A stretch of DNA of 31,742 bases, from positions 1 through 31,742 of the forward strand of contig NZ_CASEGO010000058.1 of the NCBI RefSeq assembly GCF_949287625.1, in the 5' to 3' direction. This stretch comes from an uncultured Brachyspira sp. (GTDB lineage: Bacteria; Spirochaetota; Brachyspiria; Brachyspirales; Brachyspiraceae). A program made the translations under genes and the position numbers. Under the pieces are notes generated by a model, which saw only the letters and a program-made list of their open reading frames with translations, did not search any database and was not told where the DNA came from. Shown in pieces: positions 18,101 through 27,155 of the stretch; the stretch's first letter is position 1; the number at the start of each line of letters is the position of its first letter.

Positions 18101-20142
18101 TTATGTTGATTATTTTAAAATAGGGAAATTGAATAATATTTCTAATCTAACCATACTGGAATGTAAATAATAGTAACTTTATAATGATTTTTAGTGATGA
18201 TGAATTTCTAATCTAACCATACTGGAATGTAAATTATATGTGGGCTAAAACTTGTAAAGAGATGTCTAAATTTCTAATCTAACCATACTGGAATGTAAAT
18301 CTGTAATCTAAATTCATTAACGTACTGTTTTCGGGTATTTCTAATCTAACCATACTGGAATGTAAATTATACATTGAATATAGATAGTCTTTGTTTTGAT
18401 GTTATTTCTAATCTAACCATACTGGAATGTAAATTTCATTATAAATAAGATTATAGGCTCGACGAGGGTAATTTCTAATCTAACCATACTGGAATGTAAA
18501 TCTCAGGTTGGGGGTCAGTAAATTCTTCAGGAGGAATATTTCTAATCTAACCATACTGGAATGTAAATGATAACCATTGCGGAAACTTTTTATATAATAG
18601 TCTATTTCTAATCTAACCATACTGGAATGTAAATTAATTTGATTTTTTGTCATACGCAGTTAGAAAAATAATTTCTAATCTAACCATACTGGAATGTAAA
18701 TCACGCGTAATATTTTATTTTTCTTTTTTCTTTATTATTTCTAATCTAACCATACTGGAATGTAAATGATTTAATTTCTGGTGGTAGTCTTTTTGCTAAT
18801 GTATTTCTAATCTAACCATACTGGAATGTAAATATACTATGCTGTATACAAATAGATAGAAACTCAAGAATTTCTAATCTAACCATACTGGAATGTAAAT
18901 ATTCATTCCTGCCTTTGTTAAATCTTCTGCTCTTCTTATTTCTAATCTAACCATACTGGAATGTAAATGCCAAATTACCTTGTGCAGACGTATCGCTAGA
19001 TTGAATTTCTAATCTAACCATACTGGAATGTAAATCTCAAAGTTTTAGTAGTTGGTTAAGTGGTAATAATTATTTCTAATCTAACCATACTGGAATGTAA
19101 ATTTTTTTTGTTTATATATTATATTATATTTATGTTTTATTTCTAATCTAACCATACTGGAATGTAAATATTTATGAGCATTGGCGACGAGCATACAGCA
19201 AAACGATTTCTAATCTAACCATACTGGAATGTAAATAGCAAACAAGTTTACTCGGCGGGTTTCCGCAGGCTTATTTCTAATCTAACCATACTGGAATGTA
19301 AATTTTGCTCTATTTTGATAATATTCGGTCTCTTGTCTTATTTCTAATCTAACCATACTGGAATGTAAATGCTGATTTCAAAAGGCAAGCATATGCGTAC
19401 GTGTGGATTTCTAATCTAACCATACTGGAATGTAAATTGACAAAACAAGAGCAGGAACATTATGGGAAGCGTTATTTCTAATCTAACCATACTGGAATGT
19501 AAATGTAGAAACAAAAATATTAAAACCAAATGATAATGTAATTTCTAATCTAACCATACTGGAATGTAAATCAATATATGGATATCATCATACATATTAT
19601 AATTATAATTTCTAATCTAACCATACTGGAATGTAAATTCTCTATTTTACATCCGCTTGAAGCCTCAATATTTACATTTCTAATCTAACCATACTGGAAT
19701 GTAAATGTTGCATTGCTTACTAAAGTAGAATAACTCATTAAATTTCTAATCTAACCATACTGGAATGTAAATCTTAATGTTCAAGTGATGGGGGCTACAC
19801 AAGGAAGATTTCTAATCTAACCATACTGGAATGTAAATTAATGTAAAATTAAAAGGTTCATACACTTTAAAAGAATTTCTAATCTAACCATACTGGAATG
19901 TAAATTTTGAGCGATTAACACCAAATGAGCGATTGACACCATATTTCTAATCTAACCATACTGGAATGTAAATCTGCCATAACCTTTACAGCTGTACTTA
20001 TTATTGTAGATTTCTAATCTAACCATACTGGAATGTAAATTAAATATTTTGATTTTCTAATTGATGTTTATGAAGCATTTCTAATCTAACCATACTGGAA
20101 TGTAAATTTTTCACAAAGAGACAGTTCTCCTTCTATTTTATA

Positions 20143-20173
20143 ATTTCTAATCTAACCATACTGGAATATGAAT
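20143..20173 (+). repeat. Degenerate terminal CRISPR repeat
   Basis: The last repeat ends GGAATATGAAT instead of GGAATGTAAAT. Decay at the 3' end of the last repeat is the usual mark of the leader-distal end and fixes the array polarity. A T run (AATTTTTTTAAA) follows. Confidence 0.9.
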
Positions 20174-20206
20174 TTTTTTAAACAATAATAATAAAATGCA
20201 AAAATA

Positions 20207-20234
20207 TTGACTATATTATCATCTAAAATATAAT
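20207..20234 (+). promoter_or_regulatory. Promoter of the DUF3592-like gene
   Basis: TTGACT (20207-20212), 16 bases, perfect TATAAT (20229-20234). The -10 ends six bases before the ATG at 20241, so the mRNA should be leaderless, which agrees with the lack of a ribosome binding site. Confidence 0.6.
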
Positions 20235-20240
20235 AGCAAT

Positions 20241-20648
20241 ATGCAAATGAAAATGGTTAAAGTAATACTATTTATAGCAGGTATTTTTATGCTTTCAGCT
20301 TCAATATTCGGTTTTTGGCATATTTTTTATACATACAAAAAATATATACATACAGTATGCATAGTTGAACAGCTTCATAGAAAAAAAGTATATAAATATA
20401 GAAAAATGAGATACGAAGATACTATGGTTATAAGCTATGAAACTGATAAATACGGAAAGCTATATACAACTTTAGAGAGTGAGTATCCTTTTAGAAAAAT
20501 TGGGGATAAATTAATATTATGGTATGACCCTAATTACCCAAGAAATATAAAACTTCCTATTTCTGAAGGTATTATTTCTATATTCTTTGCAGCTTTAGGA
20601 GTAATATGCATATCGACAGTAATTTTTTTAGTAAAAATAAAAATATAG
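20241..20648 (+). CDS. Small membrane protein, DUF3592-like
   Basis: 135 residues with two membrane helices, about residues 6-27 (VKVILFIAGIFMLSASIFGF) and 108-131 (ISEGIISIFFAALGVICIST), and a soluble loop of about 80 residues between them. The loop has the DUF3592 layout: a strand like HTVCIVEQL, a central YEDTMVISYETDKYGK, then YPFRKIGDKLILWYDPNYPRNIKL (given here as two conserved patches, GDKLILWYDPNYP being the clearest). Function is unknown for the family. Three ATG codons lie close together at the start (20241, 20247, 20253); I use the first because of the promoter position. A 63-bp gap separates it from the next gene, which may be cotranscribed. Confidence 0.7.
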   Translation: MQMKMVKVILFIAGIFMLSASIFGFWHIFYTYKKYIHTVCIVEQLHRKKVYKYRKMRYEDTMVISYETDKYGKLYTTLESEYPFRKIGDKLILWYDPNYPRNIKLPISEGIISIFFAALGVICISTVIFLVKIKI

Positions 20649-20711
20649 ATTTCTTATATACTACACACTGGAAAAAAATAAAAATTATAATATACTATCA
20701 TTCTATTATTT

Positions 20712-23498
20712 ATGAAAAAGTACATTTTATTTTTTGCTTTAATATTTGCTGTATATATCAATATAAGTGTAACTCTATACACGCAGGTTTTAAAACCATT
20801 TAGAAAATTATATACCATACAAACAGAAAAGTTTGAAATTATTTTTCCTATAGAGTCCAGAAGAACAGCTGAAAACCTTGCAAAAGTTGCTGATGATATA
20901 TACGAAAAATACTCTAAAATTTTAAATAGCACAGTACGAGGAAAAATTCCAATAACTATAACACCTGATTTTAATATATTTAATTCGGCAGCAATGGTAA
21001 TACCATCTTCAAGCCTTATACTTTATGATACCAATATGGACGAAAATTTCACTAGCTATGATAATAACTTTGAAAGAGTATTTATACATGAACTCACGCA
21101 TCTATTAACTATGGCATCAGAAAATACTGGACTTGCTACAAAAGTAATGGGAAACTGGGCTTCTTTTGTACATCTTAATGCAATGCCTTTTATGATAGAG
21201 GGAGCTCCTGTGAGTATGGAAAGTTTTACAGGTTTCGGACGTGCTAATGACCCGCTTATTAAACAAAGGTTAAGACAGGATATTTTTGAAGGCAATTTTA
21301 GAACTCCTATTCAAGCATCTTATTTATGGACTAAAATCCCTTATGGAGATGTATATTATGAATACGGAGGACTATTTTCAAAATATTTACAAGACAGATT
21401 CGGAATGGATAAATATAATGAGTTTTGGAAAAAAATGCAGACTAGTCTTAGCTTTTCATTTCTTATTTATAACTCTGGAGTTTACGGAGCTTTTAAAAAA
21501 GTATATGGTATAAAATTTACTGATATATGGTCAGACTTTCAAAACTATTTGGTTCTTACAGATATTAATCCAAGCGAAGAACTAAGAGTAAATGATAAAG
21601 AAACTTTTATTAATGATATTGCATCATACAATGATACTCTATACTATATAGACGGAGATATCGGAGCTTTATATTCATACAAAGAAAAAAGAAATAATGA
21701 AAATAATAAAAAAGATTTGAAATTAGAATTCTTAATAGATCAATATTCTGAAAGTTTGGATATATCAAAAGACGGAAGCAATGCTTTAATAGCTTCATAT
21801 ATGTATAATGGAGGACTTTATAAATATATCATAAAAGAATATGATTTAAATAAAAAAAGAAGAACAAAAAGAAAATGGTTTGACATGCAGTATGCAAGAT
21901 ATTTTAGAAATGGAATTATAGGAATATCAAAGGATCTGCATAATTCTATTTTAGTATACATAAATGAAAATAATGAAAAAGAAATTTTATTACAAGCCAA
22001 TGATAATTTCGGATACAGTTCTCCAGCAGTCATTGATGATAATAACATAGCATTAATAGTTACAGAAAACGGAATAAAACATATAGCAATATTTAATTAT
22101 AATAATAAAACATTAAAATATATTGATACAAAGGATAACACTCTTAACTATGTACGTTATTTAAAATACTCAAATAATAAACTTCTTTTTTCATACAATA
22201 ATAATGACAGATTTTATAAACTAGGTGAAATTGATTTAAACAATAATAGTATGAAGCTATACACAAAAGACTATTCAGGCGGAGTATTTTCTGCTGTATA
22301 TGCCGGAGAGAGTATTTATTATAAAGGCAGATTTTCAGAGTTTGACAGACTTATGAAGTATACAGACAATTCATCTCAAACAAAAAACTTCACATATACT
22401 GATAAAACGATTAATAAATACGAGTTTACTCCTCAAATGGAGATTGGCAATTATAATGCATTTAAATATTTTAGACCTTGGAGCATGTGGGTGCCTCTTC
22501 CTCAAATCAATGAAACTTTTCCTTTTCTAGTAAACGGACTTGGAATATTATCTGTAGTCTCTTCACCTTCTGCAAATAATTTGGCATTAATATGGCTTGG
22601 ATATGATATACCTTCTAATTTTCTGCAAACAGAATTAACTGTTACTTCTTTTAGTATGCTTTATCCTTTATACTTTGGGTTTAAAAGCGATGTAGTATAT
22701 TCTACCTACAATTATTGGAGATTAAATACATATCTTGCTATGCAGTTTTTAATTAATACAGAAAGCGATAAAGTGCATTTCTTATTAGAGCCTTCAATAT
22801 CTGGTGCTTTATTTTCAGAATTTGTCAATCCTCAAACCAATACATCATCAGCATTTACTTGGAAATACTCTTCATGGACTTTCAATGTTTCTTTAAAAGC
22901 CTCAATGATATTCAGAGTACAAACCGATAAGCCATACAGAGATGATTTAGTTAATATTACTATATATCCAACATACTCTATAAGATACAATAAATTTGCC
23001 ATAGACTTCAGTACAAAGTTCCAAACAAGATATGTTCCTATAAGGGCAAGTTTTTACGGCTCTTATGCCTTCGGTACAAATACAGCATTTGACGGCTCTT
23101 CTACAGTATTTGGAGGCAGAGAAGTAAAAGCCCCAGAAGAGTTTTATTCATATGTAGAGAAGAAAAAATATAAAAGCAGTCTTCTTTTGGGAGGCGATTT
23201 TGAGCTATTAGGCTATTTGGATTCTAAGTTTAATTTAAGTCATATATACTTTGATAATTTCTTTGCTTCGCTTTCATATAGATTTGCTTATTACTCAAAA
23301 GAATATATGCATTCTGCAGCTTTAAAAGTAGGATTTGATGCCAGTATCCCTGTATCAGGGTATCAGAATATAGTTACAGGAGAGCCTTATTTACTTTTAG
23401 CTTTAAGACTTCCTACAAGCCTTGATAAGAGCGTAATTCAAAACTACCCTACTCTGAATGATATATATATAGGCTTTGGTTTTCAGATGTCTTGGTAA
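20712..23498 (+). CDS. Putative outer-membrane protein with HELTH zinc-peptidase domain
   Basis: 928 residues. An N-terminal hydrophobic segment (residues 4-24) looks like a signal sequence. Residues about 35-290 resemble a gluzincin 'peptidase MA-like' domain: H126-E127-L-T-H130 in VFIHELTHLLTMAS is the zinc motif, and E163 in PFMIEGAPVSMES, 33 residues later, fits the third ligand. Residues about 290-600 have repeating short strands (LYYIDGDIG, ALIASYMYNGGLY, ALIVTENGIKH), suggesting a beta-propeller of the TolB type. The remainder is rich in alternating aromatic strands and the chain ends FGFQMSW, with a terminal aromatic residue typical of outer-membrane beta-barrels. The start has no strong ribosome binding site. 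I infer a surface-anchored or periplasm-facing metalloprotease; proteolysis is untested. Confidence 0.6.
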   Translation: MKKYILFFALIFAVYINISVTLYTQVLKPFRKLYTIQTEKFEIIFPIESRRTAENLAKVADDIYEKYSKILNSTVRGKIPITITPDFNIFNSAAMVIPSSSLILYDTNMDENFTSYDNNFERVFIHELTHLLTMASENTGLATKVMGNWASFVHLNAMPFMIEGAPVSMESFTGFGRANDPLIKQRLRQDIFEGNFRTPIQASYLWTKIPYGDVYYEYGGLFSKYLQDRFGMDKYNEFWKKMQTSLSFSFLIYNSGVYGAFKKVYGIKFTDIWSDFQNYLVLTDINPSEELRVNDKETFINDIASYNDTLYYIDGDIGALYSYKEKRNNENNKKDLKLEFLIDQYSESLDISKDGSNALIASYMYNGGLYKYIIKEYDLNKKRRTKRKWFDMQYARYFRNGIIGISKDLHNSILVYINENNEKEILLQANDNFGYSSPAVIDDNNIALIVTENGIKHIAIFNYNNKTLKYIDTKDNTLNYVRYLKYSNNKLLFSYNNNDRFYKLGEIDLNNNSMKLYTKDYSGGVFSAVYAGESIYYKGRFSEFDRLMKYTDNSSQTKNFTYTDKTINKYEFTPQMEIGNYNAFKYFRPWSMWVPLPQINETFPFLVNGLGILSVVSSPSANNLALIWLGYDIPSNFLQTELTVTSFSMLYPLYFGFKSDVVYSTYNYWRLNTYLAMQFLINTESDKVHFLLEPSISGALFSEFVNPQTNTSSAFTWKYSSWTFNVSLKASMIFRVQTDKPYRDDLVNITIYPTYSIRYNKFAIDFSTKFQTRYVPIRASFYGSYAFGTNTAFDGSSTVFGGREVKAPEEFYSYVEKKKYKSSLLLGGDFELLGYLDSKFNLSHIYFDNFFASLSYRFAYYSKEYMHSAALKVGFDASIPVSGYQNIVTGEPYLLLALRLPTSLDKSVIQNYPTLNDIYIGFGFQMSW

Positions 23499-23660
23499 TA
23501 GTTATAGTATTTTTAACAATAGTACTAAATAATACTAAAATACATAACCGTACTATCCTATGAATTATTAGAAAACAGTGATGAAATTTTATAAATTTAT
23601 ATTTTTGTATGTAATTATCTAATTGATGAAATATTTTTTTTATAATTTGTATTAAAAATA

Positions 23661-23690
23661 TTGACTTTTTATAAAAATTATGCAGACTAA
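23661..23690 (+). promoter_or_regulatory. Possible promoter of the vsp gene
   Basis: TTGACT at 23661-23666 with a weak -10 candidate GACTAA at 23685-23690 (18-base gap). The -35 is good and the -10 poor, so the exact promoter is uncertain. It would give an 85-90-base leader before the ATG at 23785. Confidence 0.35.
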
Positions 23691-23784
23691 TTAGTAGAGG
23701 ATCTTTATGGTGTCTATTGAGTTACTTAAGCAATCTCTCAGTAGGCACTGTCAAAAGACTATAAAAATATTAGGAGAATCAAAA

Positions 23785-24903
23785 ATGAAAAAGGTTTTAT
23801 TAACCGCTATGGCTCTGTTAACCATAGCAAGTGCCTCAGTGTTTGGTATGTACGGTGTAGACGGTAATGACTGGATTAACTTCCTCGTACATGGAAATCA
23901 GTTTAGAGCAAGAATGGAACAGTTAGGCTTTGTTCTAGGAAATGATACTATTAAAGGTACATTAGGCTTCAAAGCTGACGGCGGCTGGATGGGGCAGCAA
24001 ATTCTTTCTGGAAATAACAGTGATGTTCAATTAGATGCTACATTATCAGCTGGTATAGGATACACTTCTGATATGTTCGGTATTGGTGTAGGATACAACT
24101 TTACTTACATAGATAAATATTTACAGGTACATACTCCTACATTAGTATTTAATGCTTTAAATGACAACTTGAGAGTAGCAATACCTATACAGGTTGCTGT
24201 AACAGATAATGATCATGGTCTTGGTACTAAATTTACTGGGGTAGGTTTTAACCAAATAGAATTAAGATATTATACTGGAATAGATGCATTTAATTTAATA
24301 AGGGTAGATTTCAATTATAAAAACGGTACTTGGGAAAATGCTTTAAACAGTAAAAGTATTTATGAAGTATTTGGTATGCAGTTAAGATTATACTTCTTGA
24401 ATACTCAAGTAGGTAATGTAACTGTTAATCCTTATATCAGAATAGATTATCACCAAGCATTAAGAGGAACAGTATTAAATACTGATTATTTGACAATAGG
24501 AGACATGTACAGCGGTCAAAGTGCTTATGCTATAAGTGAAAATACTGCTCAGTCAGATATATATGATGTTAGTCCTTTCTCTTTGTCTATCAAACCTGTA
24601 TTATCTTTGGCAGCAAGCAGCGATGTAGTGTCTCTTTATTTTGAACCTGCTATAGGTTATAAAGTAACCTCAGAAAAACGAAAAGGTGCATCACAGATAA
24701 CAACTCATGCATTAACTTGGGCTGCTTATGCTGAAATGTATGTAAGACCTGTTCAAGACTTAGAATGGTACTTTGAGATGGATGTTAATGGTAATGTAAC
24801 TGGTAAAACTGGTGCTGTTGCTAATCAGGATCTTTCTCCAGTATTATTTGAAACTACTACAGGTATTACTTGGTATCTTCCTTCCTTCGGTGCAAATGAG
24901 TAA
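23785..24903 (+). CDS. Variable surface protein (Vsp, Serpulina/Brachyspira VSP family)
   Basis: 372 residues. The signal peptide is MKKVLLTAMALLTIASASVFG, with cleavage near residue 21. The mature start MYGVDGNDWINFLVHGNQF, then FRARMEQLGFVLGNDTIKG, the middle SAGIGYTSDMFGIGVGYN, and the C-terminal ALTWAAYAEMYVRPVQDLEW and GITWYLPSFG are all hallmarks of the Brachyspira Vsp outer-membrane family (known as a complex of abundant surface proteins in B. hyodysenteriae). The strand pattern suggests a beta-barrel. TAGGAGA sits eight bases before this ATG. An in-frame ATG at 23707, also with an AGAGGA upstream, would add 26 polar residues ahead of the signal peptide and is unlikely. Ends with a strong terminator. 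Confidence 0.92.
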   Translation: MKKVLLTAMALLTIASASVFGMYGVDGNDWINFLVHGNQFRARMEQLGFVLGNDTIKGTLGFKADGGWMGQQILSGNNSDVQLDATLSAGIGYTSDMFGIGVGYNFTYIDKYLQVHTPTLVFNALNDNLRVAIPIQVAVTDNDHGLGTKFTGVGFNQIELRYYTGIDAFNLIRVDFNYKNGTWENALNSKSIYEVFGMQLRLYFLNTQVGNVTVNPYIRIDYHQALRGTVLNTDYLTIGDMYSGQSAYAISENTAQSDIYDVSPFSLSIKPVLSLAASSDVVSLYFEPAIGYKVTSEKRKGASQITTHALTWAAYAEMYVRPVQDLEWYFEMDVNGNVTGKTGAVANQDLSPVLFETTTGITWYLPSFGANE

Positions 24904-24931
24904 TTTTGCTAATTCATAAAGGTTTTATTTT

Positions 24932-24966
24932 GGGGCTTAAACTTTGACAGTTTAGGCCTCTTTTTT
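24932..24966 (+). terminator. Intrinsic terminator of vsp
   Basis: A 12-bp stem, GGGGCTTAAACT (24932-24943) with AGTTTAGGCCTC (24949-24960), with two G-U pairs and a TTGAC loop, is followed by six T. Confidence 0.85.
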
Positions 24967-25221
24967 ATATATTTGTATGCATATCTATGAATTAAAAATT
25001 ATTTCATTAGAGCAATTACTTAATATAATCTCCTTGATTATTAAAATCATTGTACTTGTTTTATGATTAGCATGGTTTTTTAAAACTGCAAGTAGGTAAC
25101 TTGTAGACAGCACGCAGAGCGTAGGCAAAAGGCAAACAATATAAAAAATATACAAAAAATAAAATTTATTTTTTTCATTTAGTATATTTAGATAAATATT
25201 ATAGAGCAGTTTTTTTATAAA
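24967..25221. other. Intergenic stretch with a short GC-rich repeat remnant
   Basis: AT-rich and non-coding. The only structure I see is AGACAGCACGCAGAGCGTAG (25105-25124), which shares CACGCAGAGCG with the element at 160-440. No terminator of mnmG is obvious; A/T runs at 25153-25175 could form a weak one. Confidence 0.5.
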
Positions 25222-27072
25222 TTATTTCTTCTTGTTTGTAAGGGCTAATATAAGAATATGTACAACTGATTTATCCACTTCTGGTATTCTTAGTGCCTGC
25301 GATATATTATAAGGCTTGTACTGCTTTAATTTATTTATAGCATCTATCTTTACACTTTTCAAACTAGAATAATCAAAATCTTCTGGTATAAGCATGTTTT
25401 CATATTTCTCAATGTCTTTTATTTCGTTTAAATATCTTGCAATATATCCTTCATATTTAATGTATATTTCTGCATTATTTAAAACATCTTTATTATAATC
25501 ATCATCTATCAAAGACACAAGCATATCAATACCGCATTCAGGACGCTTTATTATAGAAGATAATGTCATGCTTCTGTATTCTTTAGCCTCTTTTGTAAAT
25601 CCCAAATCTTCTGCTTCTTTTTGAGTGAGTGTGCGTTTATTTAAATATTCCACAAGTATCTGAGTTTTTCTTTTTTTATCTCTTACTTTATCAAGCCTTT
25701 CTTTACTTGCAAGCCCTATATTGTAAGAAAGTTCTGTAAGTCTTTCATCGGCATTATCCTGTCTTAAAAGCATTCTATGTTCTGCCTGCGAAGTAAACAT
25801 TCTATGAGGCTCTTTAGTTCCTTTAGCCGTTAAATCATCTATCAAAACGCCTATATATCCGTCGCTTCTTTTAAGTATGAAAGGCTCTTCTTTTTTTATT
25901 TTTAATGCTGCATTTATTCCAGCCATTAAACCCTGACATGCCGCCTCTTCATATCCGCTTGTTCCGTTAATTTGTCCTGCTAAAAATAAGCCTTCTATTT
26001 TTTTTGTTTCAAGTGTAGGCTTTAATTCTATAGGATTCACATAATCATATTCTACAGCATAAGCAGGTTTTAATATCTTTACTTCTTCAAGTCCTTTTAA
26101 TGCTCTTATCATCTTTATCTGAACTTCTTCTGGCAAACTTGAAGAGAAACCGTTTATATAAACTTCATTAGTCCTATAGCTTTCTCTCTCCAAATGAAGC
26201 TGATGTCTAGGCTTATCTGCAAACCTTACAACCTTATCCTCTATACTAGGGCAGTATCTTGGTCCTATTCCAGTAATCACACCGCTGTACATTGGCGATA
26301 AATGTATATTGTCCTGTATAAGTTTATGAATATTAGTATCAGTGTATGTTATATAACAAGGCTCCTGAACTATATTAATACTATCATCTAAAAAAGAAAA
26401 AGGTACTATTTGCTCATCACCTTTTTGCATCTCTAATATATCAAAATTAATAGAATTATAATCCACTCTTGCAGGAGTACCAGTTTTTAATCTTCCTACT
26501 TCAAGTCCTAAAGTCCTTAAATTATCAGAAAGTCCTATAGCAGGAAGCTCTCCTATACGTCCGGCTTGTTTTTGATATGTTCCTATATGAATAAGTCCGT
26601 TTAAAAATGTTCCAGTTGTAAGAATTACTGCACCGCATTCATACTCTCTGCCTCTTTCTGTTTTTAAACCTTTAAGTACATTATTTTCAGCTACTATTTC
26701 TGTTACTATATCCTGATGAAGTGTAAGATTATTCTGAGCATAAAGAGTTTTAGCAGCTTCTTCCTTATATGCATATTTATCAGCCTGAGCTCTTGGAGCC
26801 CATACAGCTTTGCCTTTGCTTCTGTTAAGCATTCTAAACTGCATCATAGTTTTATCTATTAAAAGCCCCATCTCTCCGCCTAAAGCATCTATCTCTTTAA
26901 CAATAGTGCCTTTAGCCACGCCTCCTATAGAAGGATTACATGACATTTGACCTATAGTATCAAGATTTATAGATATAATAAGCGTATTCATACCTAGTCT
27001 TGCAGATGAGAGTGCCGCCTCTATTCCAGCATGACCTGCCCCTACAACTATAACATCATATTTATTATTCAT
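25222..27072 (-). CDS. mnmG: MnmG (GidA), tRNA U34 carboxymethylaminomethyl synthesis enzyme
   Basis: 616 residues, close to the usual 620-630. MnmG with MnmE installs the carboxymethylaminomethyl group on U34 of certain tRNAs, using FAD, glycine and methylene-tetrahydrofolate. The FAD-binding motif is VVGAGHAG (residues 9-16). SCNPSIGGVAKG, GRLKTGTPARV and GPRYCPSIEDKVVRF (with the second conserved cysteine) are the family signatures, followed by GLFLAGQINGTSGYEEA. The C-terminal helical domain that contacts MnmE and tRNA is complete (ISQALRIPEVDKSVVHILI). The ATG at 27072 follows AAAGAGAG. mnmE is not in the window. It has its own promoter although it lies downstream of the two transporter genes. 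Confidence 0.97.
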   Translation of the reverse strand: MNNKYDVIVVGAGHAGIEAALSSARLGMNTLIISINLDTIGQMSCNPSIGGVAKGTIVKEIDALGGEMGLLIDKTMMQFRMLNRSKGKAVWAPRAQADKYAYKEEAAKTLYAQNNLTLHQDIVTEIVAENNVLKGLKTERGREYECGAVILTTGTFLNGLIHIGTYQKQAGRIGELPAIGLSDNLRTLGLEVGRLKTGTPARVDYNSINFDILEMQKGDEQIVPFSFLDDSINIVQEPCYITYTDTNIHKLIQDNIHLSPMYSGVITGIGPRYCPSIEDKVVRFADKPRHQLHLERESYRTNEVYINGFSSSLPEEVQIKMIRALKGLEEVKILKPAYAVEYDYVNPIELKPTLETKKIEGLFLAGQINGTSGYEEAACQGLMAGINAALKIKKEEPFILKRSDGYIGVLIDDLTAKGTKEPHRMFTSQAEHRMLLRQDNADERLTELSYNIGLASKERLDKVRDKKRKTQILVEYLNKRTLTQKEAEDLGFTKEAKEYRSMTLSSIIKRPECGIDMLVSLIDDDYNKDVLNNAEIYIKYEGYIARYLNEIKDIEKYENMLIPEDFDYSSLKSVKIDAINKLKQYKPYNISQALRIPEVDKSVVHILILALTNKKK

Positions 27073-27104
27073 ATATACTCTCTTTAATAAATTTGATTTG
27101 AAAA

Positions 27105-27134
27105 ATAATATATTAAAATCATTATATTGTCAAA
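27105..27134 (-). promoter_or_regulatory. Promoter of mnmG
   Basis: Minus strand: perfect TTGACA (27134-27129) and TATTAT (27110-27105) 18 bases on; TATATT at 27112-27107 gives a 16-base alternative. Confidence 0.6.
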
Positions 27135-27155
27135 ACGAATAATAATATATAATTT

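Larger units (their letters stand above)
12478..20173 (+). CRISPR. Type I-B CRISPR array, 115 repeats and 114 spacers (hand count)
   Basis: The 31-bp repeat starts ATTTCTAATCTAACC and ends ATACTGGAATGTAAAT (positions 1-15 and 16-31). Spacers are mostly 35-37 bp and the average period is about 67 bp. First repeat 12478-12508, last 20143-20173. The repeat is essentially invariant: I see one base change (repeat 62, C to T at 16616), one repeat enlarged to 50 bp (repeat 37, 14892-14941) and a degenerate last repeat. The 3' end GAATGTAAAT matches the handle type of clostridial/fusobacterial I-B repeats, so transcription runs left to right, as the cas genes do. The newest spacers should be those near cas2. 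Spacers are numbered S1 to S114 from the leader in the findings. Confidence 0.98.

Noticed and set aside
12478..20173. A spacer targeting the window's own genes
   Set aside because: I noticed no spacer matching sequence outside the array, but a full comparison by eye is not reliable, so no claim is made.
20606..20932. Short frames around the start of the 928-residue protein on both strands
   Set aside because: Shadows of the real genes, without ribosome binding sites or plausible composition.
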